Source of the DNA: an uncultured Clostridia bacterium
GTDB taxonomy: Bacteria; Bacillota_A; Clostridia; Oscillospirales; Oscillospiraceae
NCBI GenBank assembly: GCA_946408145.1
Contig: CAMJQX010000004.1
Coordinates: 1 to 22,905 of the forward strand
Direction of reading: 5' to 3'
DNA length: 22,905 nucleotides
Both the position numbers and the translations under genes were made by a program. How positions within the stretch are numbered: the first letter of the stretch is position 1; the number at the start of each line of letters is the position of its first letter. Of this stretch, positions 15,304-22,905 are shown piece after piece. Under the pieces are notes generated by a model that ran no database searches, was not told the origin of the DNA, and saw only the letters and a list, made by a program, of their open reading frames with translations.

Positions 15304-15315
15304 CCCCCCGGGGGG
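15304..15315. repeat. C6G6 palindrome between lysR and the binding-protein gene
   Basis: CCCCCCGGGGGG, a 12-bp perfect palindrome just upstream of the operon promoter and 68 bases past the lysR stop. No loop or U tract, so it is not a normal terminator. Confidence 0.4.
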
Positions 15316-15383
15316 ATATAAATGCAGGAAACGCGGACCGGCCGGAGAAGAAAGAGCGGAAAACGGGGCATGAACGGCTCCCG

Positions 15384-16274
15384 TCACGTCAGAACGGGGA
15401 CGACGCCGCGCGCATTCCCGTCGCCGTAGGTCAGCTTGATGAAGTCCAGAAAACGCCGCACGGACGTGTGGGGCTGCGAGCGGTAGAAGATCCCGTAAGG
15501 GAGCGAAAAGTCCCGCTCAAAGGGGATGACCGTCATGTTGATGAGGATATCGCTCCAACACATGGGAACAAGCAGCGCGTCGCGCCGGAAGGCCGACTCC
15601 CAAAGCGGGTTCGCGCTCTGCCCGCTCGGATAAACGATCTGCGCACCCTGCTCCCGGAGCAGTGCCAGGAGCTCCGCCACAACGTCACAGGAACCGTCGT
15701 TGATCGTCAGGACAGTCTGAGCGGCAAGGTCGTCCAGACGGATCACGCTCTTTTCCGCAAGCGGGTGACCTTTCGCGACCGCAAAGCCGAACGGGACCCT
15801 GCAGATCTCAAAGAACTCCCATTCCCGCATCCAGGGCACGCTGCTGTTGATGCTCTCGATCAGATCGGTATTGGCCGGGATGTTGTGGGCGACGTCGATG
15901 TTGACCATCTGGATCTCACAGTCTTTTTCCTCTTCGGAGAACAACACCCACAGTTCGTACAGGAGCCGGACCTTTTCCATGATGGAGGTGCCGACGCAGA
16001 TCGGCCTGTCGCTTGAAACAAAGCTCCGCATGTCGCGGCAGAGCTCCTCACTCATGCGGCTGAGCGCTCTGCCCCGCTTCTCCAGGAATTCTCCCGCCGC
16101 GGTCGGCGAGACGCCCTTGGATGTGCGATAGAAAAGCGGGACCTTGAAATCGGCTTCCAGGCTCTGGATCTGCTGAAGGACGGCGCTCGGCGTGATGTAG
16201 AGGACCGCGGCCGCTTTGGAAAAGCTCCCGGTCTCGCAGACCGTCAGAAAGGTCTTTAACTGGTGGCGCAGCAA
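15384..16274 (-). CDS. LysR-family transcriptional regulator of the divergent flavoprotein
   Basis: Start taken as TTG at 16274 (296 residues): GGGAG lies eight bases upstream and the protein then begins MLRHQLKTFLTVCETGSFSK, the normal LysR opening. The ATG at 16292 would give 302 residues but lies inside the operator palindrome and has no ribosome binding site. The helix-turn-helix spans about 17-42 (SFSKAAAVLYITPSAVLQQIQSLE), followed by the linker helix and a substrate-binding co-inducer domain (WVLFSEEEKDCEIQMVNIDV, VAKGHPLAEKSVIRLDDLAAQTVLTINDG). It stands back to back with the Tat flavoprotein at 16399 and probably activates it in response to the flavoprotein's substrate. Confidence 0.88.
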   Translation of the reverse strand: MLRHQLKTFLTVCETGSFSKAAAVLYITPSAVLQQIQSLEADFKVPLFYRTSKGVSPTAAGEFLEKRGRALSRMSEELCRDMRSFVSSDRPICVGTSIMEKVRLLYELWVLFSEEEKDCEIQMVNIDVAHNIPANTDLIESINSSVPWMREWEFFEICRVPFGFAVAKGHPLAEKSVIRLDDLAAQTVLTINDGSCDVVAELLALLREQGAQIVYPSGQSANPLWESAFRRDALLVPMCWSDILINMTVIPFERDFSLPYGIFYRSQPHTSVRRFLDFIKLTYGDGNARGVVPVLT

Positions 16275-16288
16275 AGCGATCACTCCCG

Positions 16289-16309
16289 GCATTAAGATTA
16301 TCTTAATGC
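16289..16309. promoter_or_regulatory. 21-bp perfect palindrome with T-N11-A, LysR recognition site
   Basis: Arms GCATTAAGAT (16289-16298) and ATCTTAATGC (16300-16309) around one central T. T16293 and A16305 form the LysR T-N11-A core. The centre lies 65 bases upstream of the predicted flavoprotein start (near 16364), the classic LysR recognition position. It also covers the predicted lysR start site near 16304. Confidence 0.8.
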
Positions 16310-16310
16310 T

Positions 16311-16322
16311 ATTGTAAGCAAT
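16311..16322. promoter_or_regulatory. Possible LysR activation half-site
   Basis: ATTG-TAAG-CAAT, a short imperfect inverted repeat at about -53 to -42 from the flavoprotein start, next to its -35 box, where LysR proteins usually make their second contact. Weak on sequence, supported by position. Confidence 0.3.
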
Positions 16323-16339
16323 CCGGTATTCAAATGCAA
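16311..16339 (-). promoter_or_regulatory. Promoter of the lysR gene
   Basis: On the minus strand TTGCAT (16339-16334), a 17-base spacer and TACAAT (16316-16311). The start site would fall near 16304, inside the palindrome, consistent with self-repression. Confidence 0.55.
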
Positions 16340-16357
16340 GGTTTTTCTTTCTATAAT
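16329..16357 (+). promoter_or_regulatory. Promoter of the FMN/FAD flavoprotein gene
   Basis: TTCAAA (16329-16334), a 17-base spacer and a perfect TATAAT (16352-16357). The weak -35 box fits a promoter that needs an activator. Start near 16364, leader about 35 bases. Confidence 0.75.
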
Positions 16358-16398
16358 GAAATCAGCCCATAGAAAAACAATAAAAGGAGGATCCCCAT

Positions 16399-18765
16399 AT
16401 GAGTAAATGGATTTCCCGCCGCGAGTTCCTCAAGGGCGCAACGGCCGCCGCGGTCAGCGCAGGCATGTTCGGTCTGGCCGGCCGCGACATCAAGGCCTTC
16501 GCCGCCGACGCCGTGCTCAAAGAGGGCGAGCTGACTTCCGAGCAGATCGTCGCGCTCAACGAGGCCATCGGCGAGGTGCTCTACACGCCCGGCACCTATA
16601 CCGCGACGGCAAGCGGCATGGGCAACGTCGTGCTGGAGGCCACCTTCAGCGAGAAGAGCATCACCAAGATCGTGCTCGACGTCACCGGTGAGACCGAGGG
16701 CATCGGCCGCACCGCCGCGGACGAGCTGATCGCGCAGGTCCTGACGGCCCAGAGCGCCGAGATCGACGGCGTGTCCGGCGCGACCTTGACCTCCAACGCT
16801 GTCCGCTCTGCCCTGAATGACGCCATCGCGCAGGCCAAGGGCACCGCCGAGGTCGCTGCGGTCGAGGAAGCTGCCGGCGGTCCCGGCGGCCCGGGAGGTC
16901 CCGGCGGCCCGGGAGGTCCCGGCGGCCCCGGCGCATCCGCTCCGGTCGAGCCCTTTATCTCCTCCGTGACCGAGGACGGCCGCGTCAAGGGCTACGCCGG
17001 TCCCGGCGACTGGCTCGGCACCGCGCCCACCATCCTGCCCGATGAAATCGTCGACACCGAGATCGTTGTCGTCGGCGCCGGTCATTCCGGCACCCAGGCC
17101 GCTCTCTCCGCCTCCCAGGCCGGCGCGAAGGTCGTTGTGCTGGAGGCCCAGAGCGCCACGATCTTCGACTGGTACGGCGAAGACATCGCCGCCTACAACT
17201 GCGATCTCGCGAAGGAGCACGGCCTGAAGGAGTACGATCTCGGCGAGATCACGCTCGAGTACATCAACCGCTCCGGCGGCCGCTGCAACCCCGACGTGAT
17301 CCGTCTCTTCGTGCAGAACTCCGGCCCCATGATGAACAACATGCTCGCCGTCGCCAACGAGGTCTGCGCCGACAAGGAGCGCTTTGCCGCCCTGCCCGGC
17401 ATCGCCGGCACCGTGCTCGAGAACAACGTCCTGACGCTCGACCCGGTCATGCTGACTTACGACAACACGCCCGACGGCCAGCTCTTCATCCAGACCAACA
17501 TCGACGCCGAGAAGGCTCTGTCCGGCGCGGACGTCTACGACTGCGAGAACCTCACGAACTATCCGCTGACCCCGGGCACCAAGACCTGGGCCTCCACCGT
17601 CACCTTCGCCGGCCCGTACAACTGGGAGCCCATCCAGGGCGTCGCGGCGAACTCCACGCTCCGCTATGTCGAGAGCGCCTGCCTCGCCAAGGCGGTCGAG
17701 CTCGGCGCCCAGATCGTCTTCTCCTCGCCCGCTCAGGTCCTGGTGCAGGATGCCGACGGCAGCGTCACCGGCGTCATCGCCAAGCAGGGCGACAAGTACG
17801 TGCAGTACAACGCCTCCAAGGGCGTCATCCTCGCCGGCGGCGACTACGCGGGCAACAAGGACATGTGCTGGGCGCTGCTGACCGAGTACATGGAGGAGAA
17901 CGAGCGCCTCGGCGGCGACAAGGAGAGCTTCTTCTCCTTCATGGGCGGCCGCGACGGCTCCTCCGTCAAGCTCGGCTGCTGGGCCGGCGGCTTCGTCGAT
18001 CCCGCGCCGCGCGGCACGATGATCCTGGGCGGCGGCCCGTCCTCCCCCTGGGGCGCCAACTCCTGCCTGTGGCTCAACGCCAAGGGCAAGCGCTTCACCA
18101 ACGAGGGCCATATCTCCTCCGCCAACCGCGCCACCTTCCTGCAGCAGAACGGCACCGCCGTCATGCTCGTCGACGGCAACTGGCTCAAGAGCGTGGCCGG
18201 CTCCGGCATGGAGCACGGCGGCCCCGACTTCGGCCGTCCGCAGTTCCTGGCCGACGTGATCGAGGGCATGAACAGCGAGCCCGATGAGAACGGCCAGATC
18301 TCCATCCTGACCGGCACCATCATGGAGCGCGGCTATAGCTCGATGTACAAGGCAAACACGCTCGAGGAGCTGCTGAAGCTCTGCGGCTACGAGGACGAAG
18401 TGATCGCCACGGCGCTCAAGAGCATCGAGCGCTACAACGAGCTCTGCCACAAGGGCGTCGACAGCGACTACGGCAAGGGCGCCTGCGCGCTGCAGCCGAT
18501 CGAGACCGCGCCGTTCTTCGCCTCCGTCACAACGCTGAGCCAGCGCGCGCCCACCCCGATGATGGTCACGATGACCGGCCTCATGACGGACGAGAACCTC
18601 AACGTCATGCGCAACGACAACAGCCTCATCAAGGGTCTCTACGCCGTCGGCAACAGCCTCGGCGGGCGCTACGGCCTCGGCTACAGCTGCCCCTCCGCCG
18701 GCAACTCCATCGGCATGGCCACGACCCACGGCTGGCTCGCCGGCCAGATCGTCGCGGCGCTCTGA
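16399..18765 (+). CDS. Tat-exported FMN/FAD reductase with FMN-bind domain and Gly-Gly-Pro linker
   Basis: 788 residues; ATG follows AAAAGGAGG. In order: Tat signal SRREFLKG (6-13) with a hydrophobic stretch to about 36; an FMN_bind domain (about 56-148) with DGVSGATLTS (123-132), matching the site where ApbE attaches FMN through Thr-129; a linker of six GGP repeats (160-178); then the fumarate-reductase-type FAD domain with VVVGAGHSGTQAAL (223-236) and the C-terminal contact GLYAVGNSLGG...CPSAGNSIGMATTHGWLAG. Covalent FMN can pass electrons from a membrane donor to FAD and on to an organic acceptor outside the cell, as in urocanate and cinnamate-type reductases. The tail differs from true fumarate reductase, so the acceptor is unknown. 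Regulation is by the divergent LysR protein, judging from the operator at -65. Confidence 0.92.
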   Translation: MSKWISRREFLKGATAAAVSAGMFGLAGRDIKAFAADAVLKEGELTSEQIVALNEAIGEVLYTPGTYTATASGMGNVVLEATFSEKSITKIVLDVTGETEGIGRTAADELIAQVLTAQSAEIDGVSGATLTSNAVRSALNDAIAQAKGTAEVAAVEEAAGGPGGPGGPGGPGGPGGPGASAPVEPFISSVTEDGRVKGYAGPGDWLGTAPTILPDEIVDTEIVVVGAGHSGTQAALSASQAGAKVVVLEAQSATIFDWYGEDIAAYNCDLAKEHGLKEYDLGEITLEYINRSGGRCNPDVIRLFVQNSGPMMNNMLAVANEVCADKERFAALPGIAGTVLENNVLTLDPVMLTYDNTPDGQLFIQTNIDAEKALSGADVYDCENLTNYPLTPGTKTWASTVTFAGPYNWEPIQGVAANSTLRYVESACLAKAVELGAQIVFSSPAQVLVQDADGSVTGVIAKQGDKYVQYNASKGVILAGGDYAGNKDMCWALLTEYMEENERLGGDKESFFSFMGGRDGSSVKLGCWAGGFVDPAPRGTMILGGGPSSPWGANSCLWLNAKGKRFTNEGHISSANRATFLQQNGTAVMLVDGNWLKSVAGSGMEHGGPDFGRPQFLADVIEGMNSEPDENGQISILTGTIMERGYSSMYKANTLEELLKLCGYEDEVIATALKSIERYNELCHKGVDSDYGKGACALQPIETAPFFASVTTLSQRAPTPMMVTMTGLMTDENLNVMRNDNSLIKGLYAVGNSLGGRYGLGYSCPSAGNSIGMATTHGWLAGQIVAAL
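16879..16929 (+). repeat. In-frame 18-bp tandem repeat coding the Gly-Gly-Pro linker
   Basis: Unit GGTCCCGGCGGCCCGGGA occurs at 16879-16896 and 16897-16914, with a third partial copy from 16915. Each unit codes six residues (GPGGPG), so copy-number change would lengthen or shorten the linker without a frameshift. Confidence 0.85.
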
Positions 18766-18772
18766 TCCGCGC

Positions 18773-18801
18773 TTGCGTCCACGGAGAGATAACGCTATAA
18801 T
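18773..18801 (+). promoter_or_regulatory. Possible promoter directly before a terminator
   Basis: TTGCGT (18773-18778), 17-base spacer, perfect TATAAT (18796-18801). A start near 18808 would lie just before the hairpin at 18816. It may serve the S41-like gene at 18894. Confidence 0.45.
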
Positions 18802-18815
18802 CCACTTATAACCGC

Positions 18816-18852
18816 GGGCTCCGCTGCGAACAAAGCGGCGGAGCCCATTTTT
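18816..18852 (+). terminator. Terminator after the FMN/FAD flavoprotein gene
   Basis: A 12-pair stem (18816-18827 with 18835-18846, one G-T pair) around GAACAAA, followed by ATTTTT. It stops flavoprotein transcripts about 85 bases past the stop, and would also act on transcripts from the promoter at 18773-18801. Confidence 0.85.
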
Positions 18853-18893
18853 CAGAAATGCCGCGGGAGCGGCGCGACAGACAGGAGACCGCC

Positions 18894-20237
18894 ATGGGAA
18901 TCAAGGAACGCGAGGAACAGAAACGCAGCGCACGCCGCAATCTCTATGCCCCGCTCCAGGAGGAGCCGATCGACCTGGATGAGGTCTTTCAGATCATGGT
19001 CGAGAGCATCCATGACAACTATGTGGGCTTTCCCGGGCGCGAGCGCCGCTTCATGCCCAACGAGTACCGGACCTATATCCTCTCCCACCATCGCTACAAC
19101 ACGCTGACTTTACAGATGCTGGCCCGCTCGCTCCACCAGTTTGCGGCGGACATGCAGGACAGGCACCTGCGCTTTCGCTGCGAAGACTGGATCGACTACC
19201 GGAACGCCGCGATGAAATTCCGTGTCCGCGCAGAGAGGGACTGCCTCTGGGTCACGGAGGCGGCTCCGCAGACAGGGCTCGTCCCGGGCGACAAGATCCT
19301 CTCTGTCCAGAGCATGAGCCCCGAGAAGATCCGGTATCTGCTGCGCGGCAGCGGCTTTTACAGCGCGGAGCCCGAGCGCGAGCTCTGGGGCGGCTATCTC
19401 CGCATGGCCTCCTCCGTCAAAGTCGAGCACGCGGACGGCAGCCTTGAGACGCTCAAGCTTCCCTTCTTCCCGGCGGAGGAGACGGAATACCCGATCGAAT
19501 TTCGCAGACTTTCGGCTGACACAACATACCTGAAGCTTGAGCGCATGGACCGTACCGCCATGGACAGGCTCCTGGCCGGGCATGAGGCGGAAATCGCCTC
19601 ATGCCGGAAGCTGATCCTCGACCTGCGCCGCTGCGTCGGCGGCGACGAGGACGCCTGCTGGGATCTCTTCCCGTACCTGGTCGACCATGAGACCGATCTG
19701 AACGCGCTGCTCGCGGATGAGGGGAGCTACGTCAACTGCACGAAGGCCAACTGCGAGCTGCGTTACCGCGTCCTCTCAGACTATGAAAAGTCGCTCTCCG
19801 ACCCGGAGCGGCTCGCTCTTGCCGCGCAGGAGCGCCGCTTCTATCTCGACAACTACGGCAAGGGCCTGTGCTTCAGGCCCGCCGAGCCCTTTGAGGCCAT
19901 GCCGATCCGCCCGGCGGACAGAGCGCCGGAGAAGATCGTGCTGATCACGGACACCTTCTGCGAGGACGAGGGCGAGCAGTTCGCCGCCATGGCGCAGCGC
20001 TGCGGGAAGAAGGTCGTGACGGTCGGCCGCCCCACGATGGGGACGCTGGACACCTTCGACCCCATCACGGTGAAGCTCAACGAGCACATGACGCTGTCCT
20101 ACCCGATCGCGATGTCCGCCGCGGCATATGAGGGCCGCGGGATCGCCGGCAAGGGCCTGCCCGTTGACCGCTATGTCCCCTGGACGCCGGCGGAGATCGG
20201 TGAAGACATCCTTCTGCGCGAGGCGCTGGCGATCTGA
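18894..20237 (+). CDS. S41-peptidase-like protein lacking the expected catalytic serine
   Basis: 447 residues from ATG 18894, chosen over an in-frame ATG at 18858 because ACAGGAGA precedes it and the earlier one lies just past the terminator. No signal peptide or membrane segment, so probably cytoplasmic. S41 marks: DMQDRHLRF (87-95, the family's D-x-H region), a PDZ-like part with GLVPGDKILSVQSMSPEKI (128-146), LDLRRCVGG (242-250, the family's DLRxNxGG), VGRPTMGTLD (377-386) and IAGKGLPVD (417-425). Where active members have a Ser followed by A-A-E, this protein reads TFCEDEGEQF (354-363): no Ser; Cys-356 is the nearest nucleophile. It may be a non-peptidase S41 homologue. Role unknown. Confidence 0.7.
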   Translation: MGIKEREEQKRSARRNLYAPLQEEPIDLDEVFQIMVESIHDNYVGFPGRERRFMPNEYRTYILSHHRYNTLTLQMLARSLHQFAADMQDRHLRFRCEDWIDYRNAAMKFRVRAERDCLWVTEAAPQTGLVPGDKILSVQSMSPEKIRYLLRGSGFYSAEPERELWGGYLRMASSVKVEHADGSLETLKLPFFPAEETEYPIEFRRLSADTTYLKLERMDRTAMDRLLAGHEAEIASCRKLILDLRRCVGGDEDACWDLFPYLVDHETDLNALLADEGSYVNCTKANCELRYRVLSDYEKSLSDPERLALAAQERRFYLDNYGKGLCFRPAEPFEAMPIRPADRAPEKIVLITDTFCEDEGEQFAAMAQRCGKKVVTVGRPTMGTLDTFDPITVKLNEHMTLSYPIAMSAAAYEGRGIAGKGLPVDRYVPWTPAEIGEDILLREALAI

Positions 20238-20274
20238 ACCGCCCCGGTTTTCGGCATTTTTCTCCGATCGTCTA

Positions 20275-20303
20275 TTGTGGAGCGGCGCGGTTTTTGCTAT
20301 TCT
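20275..20303 (+). promoter_or_regulatory. Probable promoter of the flavodoxin-ferredoxin gene
   Basis: TTGTGG (20275-20280), 17-base spacer, TATTCT (20298-20303). Moderate match; a start near 20310 leaves a 40-base leader. Confidence 0.5.
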
Positions 20304-20349
20304 ATAGAGTGAGATCGTTCCGAGACGCATCGAAAGGAGAACACGATAC

Positions 20350-21132
20350 ATGAGTGAAAACATCATCTACTGCTATTCCGGCGCGGGCCACTGCCTGGCC
20401 ATGGCCAAGCGCATCGCCGAGGTGCTCGGCGACACGGACATCGTCATGATGCGCGCCTTCCCCGCAAAGACCGACGCCACGGAGGCCAAGCGCGTGGGCT
20501 TCATCTTCTCCTGCATGGCCGGCGGCCTTCCCGGCAGCGTGGAGGACTACGTGAAGGCGATCAAGATCGCGCCGGGCGCCTATAAGTTCGCCGTGGAGCA
20601 GTACGCGGGCTATCTCGGCTGCGGCCTGCACAAGCTCGATGAGCTTGTGGGTCTCGACTACTGGGACGGCGTCGCCAACCACAGCACGGCCATCTGGCTC
20701 ATGCCGCACAACCTGACGCTCGCGCCGCAGTCGACCGCGAAGACCGCGGAGAAGATCGAGCGCAAGGCCATGGAGATCGGCGGCGCGGTGCGCGCGATGA
20801 AGAAGCGCGCGAAAAAGCCGCCCAAGCAGGCCGCCTTCGCTCTGATGAGCGCCGGACTCGGCAGGACCCACGCCAGGCGCGTCAAAAAGTTTGCCGCAAG
20901 CGAGGCCTGCGTAGGCTGCGGCGTCTGCGAGAAGGTCTGCCCGCGCAACAACATCCAGCTCCGGGGCGGCAGGCCCGTTTTCGGCCCGAACTGCATCGGC
21001 TGCCTCAGCTGCGTGCAGTACTGCCCGAAATCCGCCATCAACATCGGCAAGGTCACCGAGAAGCGCGAGCGCTTCCCCGAGCCCACGGTCAAGGCCTCGG
21101 ATCTGACGCAGAAGATCATCCACATCGACTGA
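20350..21132 (+). CDS. EFR1-like flavodoxin-fold protein with two [4Fe-4S] clusters
   Basis: 260 residues; ATG after AAAGGAGAA. The N-terminal part (about 1-125) resembles the flavodoxin fold of EFR1 proteins (IIYCYSGAGHCLAMAKRIAE). The usual FMN-phosphate loop SGTGNS reads SGAGHC here (10-15), so FMN binding is doubtful. A basic linker follows (KKRAKKPPKQ). The C-terminus carries two ferredoxin motifs, CxxCxxCxxxCP at 187-198 and 215-226, giving two [4Fe-4S] clusters. Such proteins move electrons at low potential in the cytoplasm of anaerobes. Terminators on both sides suggest a single-gene unit. A link with the nearby exported flavoprotein is possible but they lie on opposite sides of the membrane. 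Confidence 0.85.
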   Translation: MSENIIYCYSGAGHCLAMAKRIAEVLGDTDIVMMRAFPAKTDATEAKRVGFIFSCMAGGLPGSVEDYVKAIKIAPGAYKFAVEQYAGYLGCGLHKLDELVGLDYWDGVANHSTAIWLMPHNLTLAPQSTAKTAEKIERKAMEIGGAVRAMKKRAKKPPKQAAFALMSAGLGRTHARRVKKFAASEACVGCGVCEKVCPRNNIQLRGGRPVFGPNCIGCLSCVQYCPKSAINIGKVTEKRERFPEPTVKASDLTQKIIHID

Positions 21133-21144
21133 GAAGCATCATAA

Positions 21145-21182
21145 ACGCCGAAAGGCCGCCCGTCCAGGCGGCCTTTCGGCGT
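21145..21182. terminator. Terminator between the flavodoxin-ferredoxin gene and the ATP synthase operon
   Basis: Sixteen base pairs (21145-21160 with 21167-21182), loop CGTCCA, followed by ATTTTC on the plus strand and by TTTATG on the minus strand. It lies between convergent stops at 21132 and 21201, so it may serve both. Confidence 0.88.
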
Positions 21183-21200
21183 ATTTTCATGCATACGGTA

Positions 21201-21470
21201 TCAGTCCTCCGCAAGGGCGGCGTCGCCGCAGAGGACGGTCAGCTCGTTGTCGGCCACGCTGGCCACGCCCTCGCTGACGCGGACGCGGACGGTGCTCCCA
21301 TCTTCCAGCACACCGCGCACGATCCCCTTCGACACGGCGCAGAGCATCGGCGCGTGGTTGACCAGGATCCCGATCGAGCCGAAGTCCATCGGCAGGTTGG
21401 CCGAGCGCACCTTGGTATCGAGAATCGTGGCGTCCCCGGTCACGACGGACAGGCGAAACAGCTCTCCCAT
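21201..21470 (-). CDS. atpC: F1 ATP synthase epsilon subunit, short form without the C-terminal helices
   Basis: 89 residues; ATG at 21470 after AGGAGGT, 9 bp past the atpD stop. The whole protein corresponds to the N-terminal beta-sandwich (ELFRLSVVTGDATILDTKVRSANLP, IGILVNHAPMLCAVSKG, DNELTVLCGDAALAED). Most bacterial epsilon subunits have 130-140 residues, ending in two helices that can extend and inhibit ATP hydrolysis; these are absent. The stop is followed within about 20 bases by the terminator at 21145-21182, so no C-terminal coding sequence is hidden behind a frameshift. Short forms are known in some lineages such as green sulfur bacteria. The last gene of the operon. Confidence 0.93.
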   Translation of the reverse strand: MGELFRLSVVTGDATILDTKVRSANLPMDFGSIGILVNHAPMLCAVSKGIVRGVLEDGSTVRVRVSEGVASVADNELTVLCGDAALAED

Positions 21471-21479
21471 AGGACCTCC

Positions 21480-22904
<1,425 letters not shown>

Positions 22905-22905
22905 C

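Noticed and set aside
16351..18729. Minus-strand open frame of 792 codons antisense to the FMN/FAD flavoprotein
   Set aside because: Composition is typical of a codon-mirror artefact; the plus-strand protein has a Tat signal, FMN and FAD motifs and a ribosome binding site.
20237..20251. Small hairpin AACCG-CCC-CGGTT with T tract after the S41-like gene
   Set aside because: Only five base pairs; too weak to call as a terminator, though some termination is possible.
21133..21200. Frameshift hiding the C-terminal half of atpC
   Set aside because: The stop is followed at once by a terminator, leaving no room for the missing helices.

Overview
The window is GC-rich bacterial DNA, densely packed with genes that mostly have strong AGGAGG-type ribosome binding sites. 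Sigma-A style promoters (TTGACA / TATAAT) and hairpin terminators are easy to see in the gaps. Two Tat-exported flavoprotein reductases, an EFR1-like flavodoxin-ferredoxin, an MsmX-dependent type of sugar ABC operon without its own ATPase, and an F1 ATP synthase tail together suggest a strictly anaerobic, gut-type Bacillota (high-GC Clostridia, for example Oscillospirales or Christensenellales). That placement is an inference. Neither solute-binding protein has a proper lipobox, which leans slightly towards Christensenellales-like lineages.

Layout. (1) 2-805: 3' end of an old-yellow-enzyme type NADH:flavin oxidoreductase. (2) 1042-2778 (-): Tat-exported FAD reductase, divergent from a MarR regulator (3026-3529) that is followed by a Na+/Ca2+ exchanger (3604-4581). 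A 14-bp palindrome covers the reductase transcription start. (3) 4705-5715 (-): LacI regulator, divergent from a sugar operon (5950-11418) coding for a Gfo/Idh/MocA oxidoreductase, a binding protein, two permeases and a kinase resembling N-acetylhexosamine 1-kinase. Two near-consensus promoters stand back to back, with a palindrome joining their -35 boxes. (4) 15214-11495 (-): metal-chelate type ABC importer (binding protein, FecCD permease, ATPase) ending in a SAM methyltransferase. (5) 15384-16274 (-): LysR regulator, divergent from a second Tat flavoprotein (16399-18765) with an FMN-binding domain, a collagen-like Gly-Gly-Pro linker and an FAD domain. A perfect 21-bp palindrome containing T-N11-A lies centred at about -65 from the flavoprotein start. 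(6) 18894-20237: an S41-like protein without the expected catalytic serine, then 20350-21132: a flavodoxin-like/2x[4Fe-4S] protein. (7) 22865-21201 (-): atpD and an unusually short atpC, the end of an F-type ATP synthase operon.

How the parts fit. The two exported flavoproteins look like separately regulated terminal reductases for different organic electron acceptors, each sensed by its own divergent regulator. The sugar operon would import a glycan fragment and phosphorylate the free sugar at C1, using an ATPase coded elsewhere. The chelate operon would supply iron, haem or a corrinoid. No mobile element, CRISPR array, tRNA or rRNA was seen. The most unusual items are the regulatory palindromes, the Gly-Gly-Pro linker, the S41 homologue without its serine, the short ATP synthase epsilon subunit, and the promoter-terminator overlap at 18773-18852.
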